A DNA stretch of 64,000 bases from Xiphophorus maculatus (lineage: Eukaryota > Chordata > Actinopteri > Cyprinodontiformes > Poeciliidae). The stretch spans positions 13,064,501 to 13,128,500 of the forward strand of contig NC_036447.1 in NCBI RefSeq assembly GCF_002775205.1, written 5' to 3'. Shown here in pieces: positions 48,774 through 62,505 of the stretch. The notes beneath the pieces were generated by a model that was given only the letters and a program-made list of their open reading frames with translations, was not told where the DNA came from and did not search any database. Position numbers and translations under genes: made by a program. The stretch's first letter is position 1; each line of letters opens with the position of its first letter.

Positions 48774-51700
48774 CTGGAAAAAAATGTAAATTAAATCAAT
48801 AAAATGATAATATGATGACAATCCAATTATGAAAACACAAATTTCTATAATTAAGGTAATTTTTATGCATTTAATTTAACATTAATGGACACGTTGCAGT
48901 GCGACGACAAGAGGGAACCTTGATCTGCTCCACCCGCGGCCTCTGGAAACGCAGGTCGAAGCAGTAATTGGCCAACGATCTGATCTTCTGGTGGTTGCGG
49001 TCGTTGCACATGCAGATGATGGGAATCTTTGAGTTTTTGATCAGGCCGATCATTTCCTACAAGAGGCACAAAGTCACTGGTCAGAGAAAAATACTCTTAC
49101 AATAAGTAAATATTCCAACTGGTTAGATTTCCATCAGGCACACAGTAATTTTCCAAACATTCCTTATTTTTAACCTTCCCATAAACTCCAAAATCCGATC
49201 AGATCATGAGAAACGAGCTCCAGTACCTGGATTCCTCCTCGGTCTTCATTTCCAGCCATGCCGTCCACTTCGTCCATGATGAGGACGTGCTTACTGCTCA
49301 CCGTCTGAGACGTTCCTGAAGGACAGACAGAAGAGGCTCAAAAAGGTTTGAGATTTGCTGAAGAAGAGGATAAATATGAAGAGCACAGTTAGCGTGAGCT
49401 GTGTGGCAGCGTTCACACAGTTTTCATGTCACGGCTGTAACTTCTCCACAAATTTAAAGAGTTTTCAGTCAATTTTACATCCATTTCTTTATATTTTAAA
49501 AATGGAGGAGGGATGGATAAAAGGAAGGAATGACTAGATCTACAGAATTTGGTATCAAAATTTTGATACCAAATTCAAACTTTTGAATTTTGGGTCATGT
49601 GGATATTTTTTTTTTTTATCCACATGACCCAGCTCTACTTAGACATGGGGACAGGAAATAAAGTCTTCATATTTTTCCAGCTCTATTTCCAAAGTCCTCC
49701 AAACCAGGAAATATTCCAGACTTTTCCAGGTTGTGAAGCAGCTCCTGTGAAAGGGCAACGATGCCACTTTCTGACAGCTGTATTTGCGAATTATTAGGAA
49801 ACATTCGGAACAAAATTTTCCATCTTTTACAAATCAGCAGCTGTTTTATAAACAAAAATTGACCTTTGTAGAAGTTCTCGATGCTGGTGTTGTTGAGCGA
49901 CTCCGCCACGACTTCCTTCAGGCTGTTTTTGCTGCGAGTGCAGCTGGCGTTCATCTCCACGTAGCTGAAGCCCAGCTCCTTCAACAACAAGCAAACCCAC
50001 AGATTCAAACAGGAAGTGCGACCAGAGCCTGCTGGTTAGACGTCAGTGTGTGCCCTCCGACTGACCTCACAGACCAGGGCAGCTGTGGTGGTCTTCCCCA
50101 CCCCTGGAGGCCCAGAGAGCAGAGCAGCTTTGTATCCTGATCCGTCATCCTTCCCTCCTCCAAATTTACCAAACCTCGATGCTGTTGGACAGAAAGCACA
50201 TCTAGAACCGACACGTTTCTGCCAGATGAGCCGGCGTGAGGTCGGCCGGTTCTTCTGCTACCTGCGGGTTTGTCCGGTCCTCCGCTGTGGTGTCTGTGCC
50301 AGTTCTGCAGCCAGCGGAGCAGCTTGTTGGCGCAGCTCTGCTCCCCCTGCTGGCCGATCACACCCTTCAGAGAACGTGGACGGTACTTGTCCACCCACAG
50401 GAGACCGGCAGCGTCCCCCTGCGGGGAAGGGGGGGAGGGTCCAGGAGCTGAGGAAGAGGAGGGTGTGTTGGGAAGGCCCAGCTCCCTTCGGGCTGTCTGT
50501 CTGGAGCCCCACCCAGTTGGAGTGCTGCTGCTGCTGCCGCTGGCTCTTTGTCTCTGGCCCGTCTTTGAGGGGCTCGGGGTCTTGGGGGACCTGGAGTTCC
50601 CCTTGGAGGGGGAGATCTTCTGAGCCTTGGGGGTGACCTTTGAGGTCTCACTTGAAGGAGTTCTGGTTTTTGAGGCTTTGCACTAAAAGATGCAACAAAA
50701 CATCCAAAGAAATAAAGAGAGATCGACTTCATTAGGACCATTTAAAGGTTAAAGGTTAAAAGTTAAAGCCCATATCTGAAGACTTGGCTCAAACAGAGCA
50801 GGAGGTCACAGTGGGTGACTAACATTTTATTATGTTTATTCTCGGTACTAATCATTTACAAAAATTATTTTTATGGAGTAAAACACCACATTTTGTGAAC
50901 TATTGTGCAGCTTTTGGAAATATTATGGTAAATTTCCATCAGGTGATTTTCACATTAGTTTAGCTGCTATTCTTTAAAGGGGAGTTTTATGTAAAATTTA
51001 CTTTTTTGATCTTTACATCATGGTATAATGCTACTCTTTTAGTTATTTGATTGTGTTATAAAATGGGACTACGCCTTTGGAAAATACATAATCCTGCCTC
51101 TTTAAGCCATATGGTAATAAAAGCCATGCTGATATTTATTACTGCTAATGTGCCAAAGTAAAAGCCTTTATAGTGTTACTAATGTAGGAGTTCTGACCTC
51201 AGCTTCTGCAGCGATCTCATACTTTGACTTCTTCCCTGGTTTGGTTCTGATCAACTCCAACAAGCCGTCCTCATCCAGGATGATGGTGCCTAAACTCTCA
51301 GCCTGGAGACCAAAACACAAAGGAAGACTCGTAACGTTAACATGAATGAAACTGGAATATTTCTGTAACTTATGCTTCAAGTTCTTTGATAAATCGGAGG
51401 ATATTTTTAAAAATAAACCATAACATCCTGTTGCTTTCGAGTACAAAAACAGTGCAACTTGAAATCATGTCACCAATTTATTTCCCCTCTGTAAATGTAA
51501 ATGTAGAAAAATTAAGGGCTTGAGCTCCACAAATATTTTAGTGTGAGATTTTTATTTGTAAGAATGTTACACGTCTTAGCAGATGCAGGTGATGAAGGGT
51601 GAATAAACTTACGCTTCTTCCTACTTCTTAATAAAAGTGTTTTTTACTAATATTTATTTATTCTGTTATCAATTAAACTATTAATTAATAGAAATAATAA

Positions 51701-54700
51701 GGCCATATAATCCCTATTTTGAATGAATGAATTTATTATGATTTTAATTATTATTAATTAAAATGATTATCTTGATGAATTTATTACTTACCAAATTTAA
51801 TACGGATTTTATTCATTGATTACAATTTATTATTACCATTAAGATTATTATGATTATTACTACTAGTAGTAGCAGTTATTTTGTTCAATTTAGAAGTAGT
51901 AACCCTTTTGTTTGTTTAATGTTTCATCTTTATCTAAATAAAATGGTCCAAATAAACCCTGACAACATGACGTAGGCTGCTGGCCGGCTGACCTTGTCCA
52001 GTTTGGACGCTCCACTGTCTCTGCCCTGCACCAGGTAGTTGGTCTTCTTGCTGACGTTTCCCGTCACTTTGCCTCCGTAACGCTCAATGAGAGCTTTGGT
52101 GTCGTCTCTCTCCATCGACTCCAGGACTCCAGTCAGCACAAACACACACCCCTCCAAACAGTTTTCTGCTCCCTAGAAAGATTTTTTTTTATTTTTCTTA
52201 AAGTGAGTAACTGTGTTTTGAAATAAAGAATGACTGAGAAGCAGCCGGTTCCTCGTTGTGACGTTCCACCTTACCTCTGGGATTTCCTTGGATCCCAGCG
52301 CTCGTGGTCCGTCTCTGTTGAGGTAATTCCTGAAAGCTAGAGTGTGCATCTTCTTCTTCTCCGCATCGTCAGGACTTGTACTTGCGCTCTGGTTGGGAAG
52401 CAGAATAAAACCTGAAAGAAGCTCAAATGAATGGGTCAGAGTTCAGCCTCTTGTGTCACAGGAAGCAGCATTACCTCGGGCTTCTTAGGAGACGTTTTCA
52501 GCGCCGTTGGTGTCGTTCCTGCTTTGGGTGTGAATTTCATGTCCGAAATCGATGAAGCACGCGGCTCTTTTTTCGGAGAGATTTTGTTTTTCCTCGGTGA
52601 AGTGGGTGTTTTGCTTTTTGCGCCTTCGTCCTTCGCCTCGTCCCGCTTCTTCATCATGGCCAGCTTGGAGCTGGCTCTGACAGCAGCGGGGCTCTTCTGG
52701 GGCGACGGACTGATAACGTCCTCCGGAGGAGTCCGACTGGTCTTCGACGGGACACTCACGCTGCTCTTCTTGGGGGTCGTGGTTGGACTTGGTTTTTCCT
52801 CAGAGTTTTTGCGAGCCTTGAAAAGGTACAGAAACATATTTACATCTCCTCTACAAGAAGCCAACATGCCTTTAGTGACCATTGCAGTGCATTACTTTTT
52901 TGGGCTGTGGCTCGGAGTCCAGCATGGCCAACGTTCTGGCAAACCCCTCGTCCTCATGGACTTGTTTCTCCACCTGCTTGAAAGAAAAATAGCAAAATCA
53001 TGAACTAAGACCAGTGGTCCCCAACCTTTTTATCACCGCGGACCGGTCAAGACTTGGCTATTTCACTGCGGCCCGGAGGGCAGGAGGCTTTTCCCCTTCA
53101 CAAAGAAACTTTCCAAAGACATGTGATCTGTTTCTTACTCATTTTGCTGCTTGTGGGCTCAATGTTGGCGCGCAAGACGTAACCAAGAGAATCCGGTTAA
53201 AGGATTTTCAAAATAAAAGATCCTCCAGACTAAAACGGAAATATTTAATTATTCCTTATTCGGCCCGGTACCAATTGGTCCACGGCCCGGGGGTTGGGGA
53301 CGACTGACTTAGACTACTGTTGGACCTCAGTGCAGCATTTGACCCTGTTGACCATGAAACATCGAAACAACTAGAACGTTGGGTTGGACTCTCTGGTTCA
53401 GTACTGGCTCGAGTCTTACCTAAAGAAGAGATTCTGTTGTATGAATAGGTAACTTATCATGTAACTTCAGATGTGGGGTTCCCCAAGGCTCAATCCTGGG
53501 ACGTCTTCTATTTAATATCTACATGCTACGAGACCATAACTCTGCTCCATTTTGTCAAATTGAAAATATTTTTTCTCAGCTCTGCCTACATGGAACATGT
53601 TGCAAAAAGACCTGAAATTGACTAAACTTATTTGATTGAGCACTTTTAAGTCCAGACTGAGCGCACTACAGATAACGTCCTTAAAATGTGACTTTTTAGT
53701 ATTTTTATAACATTTTAATTGTGTATCTAACTGTAATTATTGTATTACCTTTGATGCCTCTTGGCCAGGCCTCCCTTGAAACAGAGATTTTTTATCTCAA
53801 TGATGGTTAAATAAAGGTGATATAAAACACTACGCAGATGACACACAGCTCTACCTCACAAACCCTTCCAAGCACTAAACAGATGATTAAAACAAAACAA
53901 TGTGTGGATGCATCAAAACTTTCTCCAGCTGAACAGAAATTAAACTGACGTTATTATCTTTGCACCTAAAGAGGAACGATCTGGAGTCAACGCACAGCTT
54001 CAGGTATTACAGCTGGAAACTAGAGATCATGCCTGAAATCTGGGCATAGAGAGGGACTCAAACCCGCACTTTCAAAGACACATAAAGACAATTACAAAGT
54101 TGGCCTTCCATCACCCGAAGAACATTTTTAGGACTGAAGAGGGACAATTCTGCATTGTACTACTGCATATTGTACAATTATGTACTACTGAGTTTTGATC
54201 TTCAATATGAAATTCATTAAATTTAGTGAAGGTAATGAGAAAGTGGGAACAAATTTAAGAGGGTTTGCAAATCGTTACAGATTAACAAAACGTATCAAGC
54301 TAGATATTGTAAATTTGTTGGAATATATTTCTGTTGCCAGAAAAATCCATACACTGTAGCATCTAACTACTGATGGAGGTAGATGGGCTCATAGCTGGTT
54401 AGGGAGGTGCTTAAAGAAGTCGCATCCTAAACAGGAACCTGCTCACTCTGGATCATGTAACCAACATGTGCATGCAGCTGCAAAGAGCTGCTCTTTAAAT
54501 TAAAACTATGTCAGGAGAACCTAGAAAGGAAACAGCTTTTCTGACATCAACCGGCTGCATCTGATGACAATAAATTGACAAAAGATAAAACGACTTGTTT
54601 AAATCCTGAATGTGTTCCCTCCCACCCCCCCAACTATGCCACTGAATGAAAACGTATTCCAATGATCTCCAAACTGAGAATTCACTATAGTTGATTTAAC

Positions 54701-57107
54701 CTCTTACCTCCATGTCCTCCTCCATCTGCAGCTGCCGGGCCAATTCCTCGTCGCTTATCAGGTCGTCTAACTCTTGAGTCGGCTGAAGGAAGACAGGAGT
54801 TTTACAAATTTAGTTTCCTGCAGAGTAAGAAAATCATTAGAAAATGTGTCATGGAGAAGTCAAGGAAAGGAAAGTTAGCTTACAGCCTTTCGTTTGGTGC
54901 TGGCTACCAGCTTCTTGTCAGAGCGGTGAATCTCTCCGCTGCCGAAGTAGTCGAGTACAGAGGTGAGAGTTTGCTTAGGCGGAGGGGGAGGGGCTAGTTT
55001 AGGGGTTGTAGGAACTTTGGGACTCTTTATCTCAGTTTTCCCCCGACTCAAAGGAGGCTTAGCAGGAGACTTGAGTCGCTCTTTGACTTTAGGACTGCAA
55101 TTGTTGCCTTCTGACTTTTTATTAGCGCCGTTCTGTTTGGACTTGGAGGCCTTCTTCAGACTCTGAAAGTTGTCACTGTCCGAGTCTGCAGGTTCAAGAG
55201 ACAAGCAGAGCTTTTCTTTAAAGGCCAAATACATTAGGTGGACCTGAGAATATTTTCATTTGATGGTGTCTGACCTGTTTCAGAGACGTACTGCACAGGA
55301 TCCTTCTTAGGAGGCGGATCTGCTTTGCTGGTCGCAGCTTTCCCTTTGGAGGATTTCTTAGCCTTCATCACCGGCTCTTCCTCGTCTGAATCTGAACAGA
55401 AACAAGAATGACATGCTTTTCATTTCTCATCTAATTTTTGGAAAACATCCCTCTCTTAAGGATGCAATTCCTAGAACTGGTCCCCTACAGCTTTATGAAA
55501 ACGGTAAAGAAACCTGCAAAAGGTTTTTTTTTTTTTTGTCATTTTCTCACTGAAGATCAACAAGGATTAAGATCAGTTTTTTTCTAACAAAAATCTAAAT
55601 ATGAAAAAAATTGTTACTCTATAGCACAAACAGTAAAGTGTATTTATAAAGGCAGAAATGGGATACCAGGAAAACGTTGCACCAAGATTTTAACAAGTTA
55701 CTGATTTCAAAATGGCAAAAATGTTCCACTGTACTGCTCCTACCTCCAGCTACAGTTACAAAGAGTTATAACGATGTACCAAATATAAATCAACTAACAA
55801 CATTTTGTTTCGTGCATTTATAATAATGATAAAGGTTGGGGACTTGTTTGATTAATTTCCTATTTTGCTGGTTTCCAACTAGAGTCCCACAATATATAAA
55901 ATCAGAATTATTGCAGCTTTAGCATGTTTAATATTGAAATAGCAAAAAATGTTTTTAGATGCAGTTTAATTTAACTCTCATGCATTCAAACTCCACCAGC
56001 CATTTTTATATTTTGCTACTTGGATGGACTTCCGCTGGATTTTACGACCAGAGGCGATGCAGTATAAAGATAAACATGCTAACATTCATGGAGGACAAAA
56101 AACAGTGAGGAAAATAAACATCAACATCTGCAATTTCATGTTTTTTGTGCAGTTCTGGTGATTCAAACCAACTACTTCTATCAAAGAACCGTTAGCTAAA
56201 TTCATTTCTTTGAAGAGTTCAATTTAAGAGACAAAAGTAAAAGTGGAATTGGTCAAAATCTGGTCAGACAAAGAAAAACCTGAAATTGGTACTGACAGGA
56301 AATAGCCTAATTAGTGCATCTCTAGACTATTAGTCTATATGTTCATTTATGATATAAAAGATTAAAATATTTGGCATACCCGATTCTATAACTTGGCGTT
56401 TCTTTCTTTTCTTCTCGCTGCTTTTGTGTTGCTCTTCATTTTTGGAGCTTTTGACCTGAATAACAAGAATAAAAATATTGTGTAATGAAGTGGGGAAAAC
56501 AGGATTTTCCGTCTTTTTACATGGTGGAGGACAACATCTTCTTGCCTTGGAGCCCTCCTCCTCCTCCTCCTTCTTCTTCTTCTTCTTTTTCACATCTTCT
56601 TCTGAGGAACTCTTCTTTTTCCTCTTCTCGTCTGGTTTTCGGTCTACGTTTGGGGCAGGCTTGCCTGATACCGGTCCAAAGAACCGCCTGATGTCCTGCA
56701 CATTGAAACACAGCGGAGTTTTTGACTTTTACAGCTTCACTAGATCGCTGTGATTGTAAACACAAGACTCTGATGCAGAGACTACAGTGAAAAGAGGCTG
56801 CAGGATTAATTGGTGAGCTCAGGCGCTCAATTTCAGCAGCTTTCACTTTCTGACTAAGATCCTGCACGTAAACGCATCATTTTTCCTAAACAAACAAACA
56901 AACAAAAAAAAAGCACAAACACGTCAACATTTAAACAGCTTTATGCTTATTTTTAGTGTAAAATAAATTGAAGCGGTTTAGCTGCAGCTAAACCCGAGAG
57001 CAGCTTTATCCACATGACGTCGCAGGTATTTTTCGCCTTGTCGAGAAACGTCGGGAGTTCGTGCAGCTCCAGGCCTGAGCCAACAGACCGAAACTGTTAC
57101 CTACCAT
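45204..57107 (-). CDS. rfc1: Replication factor C subunit 1 (clamp loader large subunit), complete
   Basis: RFC1 is the large subunit of the pentameric clamp loader that opens PCNA and places it on primer-template DNA (established). On the minus strand 23 coding exons join in phase to 1195 aa (human about 1148). The start is ATG at 57107-57105: this three-base coding exon is followed by a GTAGGT donor, and exon 2 then gives the family N-terminus M-DIRRFFG. The order is a charged disordered N-terminal third, BRCT domain, AAA+ ATPase and C-terminal collar with a KGKGKGK tail. The stop is TGA at 45206-45204. Oddities: a likely GC-AG second intron, a coding GGA microsatellite, and NASC where related clamp loaders have NASD. 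The 3' end faces wdr19 across less than 600 bp, and no canonical AATAAA is visible for rfc1 in that gap. Confidence 0.95.
45462..45530 (-). repeat. rfc1: Coding (GGA)23 microsatellite, poly-glycine in rfc1
   Basis: Twenty-three consecutive GGA codons (TCC on the plus strand) with no interruption, in the reading frame fixed by FTRAYNKE before it and DAMIK after it. Human RFC1 has an unrelated Ser/Asp/Glu-rich sequence at this point and no glycine run. Confidence 0.9.
46238..46459. mobile_element. Short DNA transposon (222 bp) with perfect 10-bp inverted ends
   Basis: Ends are TAGGGTGACC and GGTCACCCTA, perfect inverted repeats. The flanking direct repeat ATTAAGG (46231-46237 and 46460-46466) is a perfect 7-bp duplication. 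It lies in the rfc1 intron before the poly-Gly exon. I take it to be a hAT-like MITE. Confidence 0.75.
47321..47760. mobile_element. Probable hAT-like MITE
   Basis: Left end TAGGGCTGGACAACATGGCT and right end GATTTATTGTCCTA, with CACGATTCAAGCG and TATCAGTCGATATAATTG inside; it resembles the fish repeat family beginning TAGGGCTGGGCGATATGG. In rfc1 intron 19. Confidence 0.45.
48919..50682 (-). CDS. rfc1: rfc1 exons 12-16: AAA+ ATPase core
   Basis: Coding exons 50262-50682, 50066-50181, 49864-49978, 49227-49315 and 48919-49056. Exon 12 holds a Ser/Pro-rich linker, then LLWVDKYRPRSL and IGQQGEQSCANKLLRWL. Exon 13 contains the Walker A loop GPPGVGKTTT, and exon 15 the Walker B LIMDEVDG and GNEDRGG. 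Exon 16 has the sensor-1 region IICMCNDRN and then FQRPRVEQIK. Exon 14 reads NASCTRSK; human RFC1 has NASDTRSK, so a conserved Asp is replaced by Cys here. The ATPase motifs are otherwise intact. Confidence 0.94.
49546..49630. repeat. rfc1: Adjacent perfect palindrome and hairpin in rfc1 intron 14
   Basis: 49546-49575 is a perfect 30-bp palindrome (half-site AATTTGGTATCAAAA). After 16 bases, GGGTCATGTGGATA (49592-49605) and its exact reverse complement (49617-49630) enclose an 11-nt T loop. Confidence 0.9.
51198..52388 (-). CDS. rfc1: rfc1 exons 9-11: BRCT domain
   Basis: Coding exons 52275-52388, 51993-52172 and 51198-51302. The BRCT core reads CVFVLTGVLESMERDD, LIERYGGKVTGNVSKKTNYL and LGTIILDEDGLLELIRT. 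In RFC1 this domain binds 5'-phosphorylated double-stranded DNA (established). Just before it, LNRDGPRALGSKEIPEGAEN matches the human linker. Confidence 0.94.
52475..57107 (-). CDS. rfc1: rfc1 exons 1-8: charged N-terminal region
   Basis: Coding exons in transcript order: 57105-57107, 56546-56695, 56380-56455, 55275-55391, 54884-55185, 54708-54782, 52896-52976 and 52475-52816. The segment is rich in Lys, Ser and Glu. Landmarks are DIRRFFGPVSG at the N-terminus, DPVQYVSET, LTSVLDYFGSGEIHRSDKK, EDEGFARTLAMLD and ASSKLAMMKKRDE, all matching human RFC1. DIRRFFG resembles a PCNA-binding (PIP-like) motif; that role is inference. Runs of Lys and Glu codons in exon 2 (56546-56600) make the local DNA simple-sequence-like. 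The intron between exons 6 and 7 is large and full of transposons. Confidence 0.9.
53012..53306. mobile_element. hAT-type MITE with 8-bp target duplication
   Basis: Inverted ends CAGTGGTCCCCAACC and GGTTGGGGACGACTG enclose GCGGACCGGTC and CGGCCCGGTACCAATTGGTC. The flanks ACTAAGAC and ACTTAGAC match at 7 of 8 positions. In rfc1 intron 6. Confidence 0.78.
53320..54130 (+). mobile_element. Degenerate L2-type LINE, reverse transcriptase relic
   Basis: Reading-frame pieces of a non-LTR reverse transcriptase are readable: LLDLSAAFDPVDHE (about 53330), CGVPQGSILG (about 53474) and YADDTQLYL (about 53831), with frameshifts between. Order and spacing suit an L2/Maui-like element. A second element interrupts it at about 53530-53825. 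It is inactive. Confidence 0.6.
53530..53825 (+). mobile_element. 3' end of another non-LTR element nested in the L2 relic
   Basis: TTGGCCAGGCCTCCCTTGAA, ACAGAGATTTTTTATCTCAA and GGTTAAATAAAGG form the common 3' terminus of a fish LINE. It lies between two parts of the L2 relic that should be close together. Confidence 0.5.
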
Positions 57108-57176
57108 GATGAACACGCTGCTCTCGCACCCTGGTCGCCGGTTCGGTGCAGAAAGGTCAGAAAAACCTTTCAGCTG

Positions 57177-57186
57177 TTGGCGCGAA
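57177..57186 (-). promoter_or_regulatory. rfc1: E2F-like site upstream of rfc1
   Basis: The minus strand reads TTCGCGCCAA, close to the E2F consensus TTTSSCGC, about 70 nt upstream of the rfc1 ATG. Replication genes are commonly E2F-controlled (established), so a promoter role is a reasonable inference. Confidence 0.45.
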
Positions 57187-58640
57187 GCACTGTGGTCGCC
57201 AGGAGGTGACGCACCGACACAGGGATTGGCGTGCGTCAGTACGTCATCAGACGTGCCGAGTTTATTTGGGAATTCAAAAACAAAACAAACCGTGCAATCA
57301 TGATAATAATAAAAAAAATTAAAAAAAAAAAAACCCGCTGTGGTTTAAATGTAAATCACAGAAACTGATATGGCTGCTGCGGTTTGACAGGTTTTTCACT
57401 CACAAGAAATGCATTAAAATGACCACCGTATTGTAATGCGCATCAGATTCCCAGTTCAAAATTTCAACAGAAAGAAAGAAAGAAAAATGTGCCAGATGTG
57501 CCACACATCTTGGCAACAGATGGCAACAGACTGCCAAGATGTGTGGCAGTCTGTTGGTTTTGCTTCAGTTCCTTGCAGACCCTGAATCGTTTTAGCTCCC
57601 CTCACCATCCACTCCAGGGCTCTTCTCCTGTCTGCCACATTGCAATACAAAAACGCATCAATTTCTCTTTGCCACTTTTTCTAAAAAAAATTTTTTTATT
57701 CATTCTTTGTACATTAAGATTTTTAATATTCGTACTGATCAAAATTCTTCCATGTGTTTCTGACCGGTTCTTTATATGAAGAATCTTGAATAATTTGAGT
57801 TACATTTAATTTCCCTTTGACATCAATAAAATATTTTTTTCTAATTGACCACGACAGCATATTATGCAGGGCTTAAAACGTGAGGAAGCTGATCGGTGTC
57901 AGTAAAACCATCAGGTACAAAACAAATCGAAAGCAAAAATATTAGCCTACCCTCAAATATGTACTATATTAACATTTGAAATATTGGGCTACAAATAGAT
58001 GCTGAACTGCAGCTGTTGATTTCCTAGATCAGCTCTTAGATTTAGACAATTTAAATTACCATTACTTGGTCCACTTAACAGCATTTTACCTTCATTGCAC
58101 CTCTTGCAATAGTTGAGTCCAAATATTTATTTTTTTGCAGAAAGACTGGAAAGCTTCATTAGGCCACAAATACCAGATTTAAAAAAAAAAAAAATTTCAT
58201 TAGGTTTTTCCTTTTATAAAATATGAAATATATAATTGTAAAAACATCTGCAATTCATATTAGAGCCAACATGTATTACAAGAAAGGTATACAATTACTG
58301 CTATTTTGAGGTCAACTTTTATGGGATATTCTGAACAGCATAGGGGTCACTATTTCTTCTTGGCTAACTGTGAGCCAAACATGTACGATTCCTGAACAGC
58401 AGTCAGGAGCCGTACAAAACCATCGCGAGGGTCACAAAAGGCCCGGGAACCACACTTTGAACACCTGGCAGTGGCACTGATCTGTTTGGATTTTCTGAAT
58501 TCCTCTAATCTGGTCTTTCAAATCTTTTTGAGGAACTGTAAACATAAATATATCGTTTCTTGACTCCACACCCTTTTATTCATGTTTATCCTTATTGTAG
58601 CTGAATAAAAAAAAACGGCAAACAAATATATAAAGATGTT
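57187..58640. other. rfc1-rpl9 intergenic gap (human KLB position)
   Basis: About 1.45 kb with poly(A)-rich simple sequence at 57304-57332 and a perfect inverted repeat at 57499-57548. No reading frame resembling the glycosidase-like domains of beta-klotho is present. Confidence 0.6.
57499..57548. repeat. Perfect 17-bp inverted repeat between rfc1 and rpl9
   Basis: TGCCACACATCTTGGCA (57499-57515) and its exact reverse complement (57532-57548), 16 nt apart. Confidence 0.9.
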
Positions 58641-58643
58641 TGC

Positions 58644-58649
58644 TTTATT
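58644..58649 (-). promoter_or_regulatory. rpl9: rpl9 polyadenylation signal for distal last exon
   Basis: AATAAA on the minus strand about 26 nt after the copy B stop; a very short 3' UTR is typical of ribosomal protein genes. Confidence 0.6.
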
Positions 58650-58674
58650 GGTCATAACAGGAAAAGTGGACATT

Positions 58675-61926
<3,252 letters not shown>

Positions 61927-62470
61927 TCTACACACGCACAAAACAAGCGTTATATTTTAATCTTGTTTCAGCACTTTAACTGAACACTCAATAAGTTAGG
62001 CAACCCTAAAGCACGTGATGTATGTAAATGTTCTGATAGATGCAATATTAGCATGTGTGATTTAAGCTTGAATCAAGCCAATCTGGATTTAGCCACACCG
62101 ACTGAGCTAATGCTAACGCAGAGCTACGCTGTTCCACATCCCATAGTTTTAATAAAAAAGACAAAATGTTCTACTCCAGAACAGTCACACAAACTACCAG
62201 GAGTTGTTCAAACCCCACTCCTGTAACTGAAACCGTTTAATCGGCCGTCGCCATTAACACAGACAGACCCGTCAGGCCGCAGACGGATAAACTGTGGACA
62301 AACTATTATCATTTCTCCACCGAAACTAAAAACAGGACAAAAATATCGCTCATATTGTGAAATTTAACATCCTCGGTGTCTTGATGTGAAAAAAATAAAT
62401 AGAAACGTGTGTTAATAGACTCAGATGGAGTTAGATGAAAACTCCGAAACAATTTCACAGCTATCCTCAC

Positions 62471-62505
62471 CTCGCCGGTAGCAAAGGAAAGGAGGACGGA
62501 AGGGC
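62471..62505 (-). promoter_or_regulatory. rpl9: rpl9 noncoding first exon with 5' TOP-like tract
   Basis: The minus strand shows a pyrimidine-rich tract (CCTTCCGTCCTCCTTTCC) followed by TTTGCTACCGGCGAG and a GTGAGG donor at 62470. Ribosomal protein mRNAs start with such 5' TOP tracts (established). The exact start site is not determined; the upper coordinate is approximate. Confidence 0.65.

Noticed and set aside
50046..50636. Long plus-strand open frame (196 codons)
   Set aside because: Antisense shadow of GC-rich rfc1 exons 12 and 13.
52431..53003. Plus-strand open frame of 190 codons, hydrophobic
   Set aside because: Antisense to rfc1 exons 7 and 8; the minus-strand frame matches RFC1 with correct splice sites.
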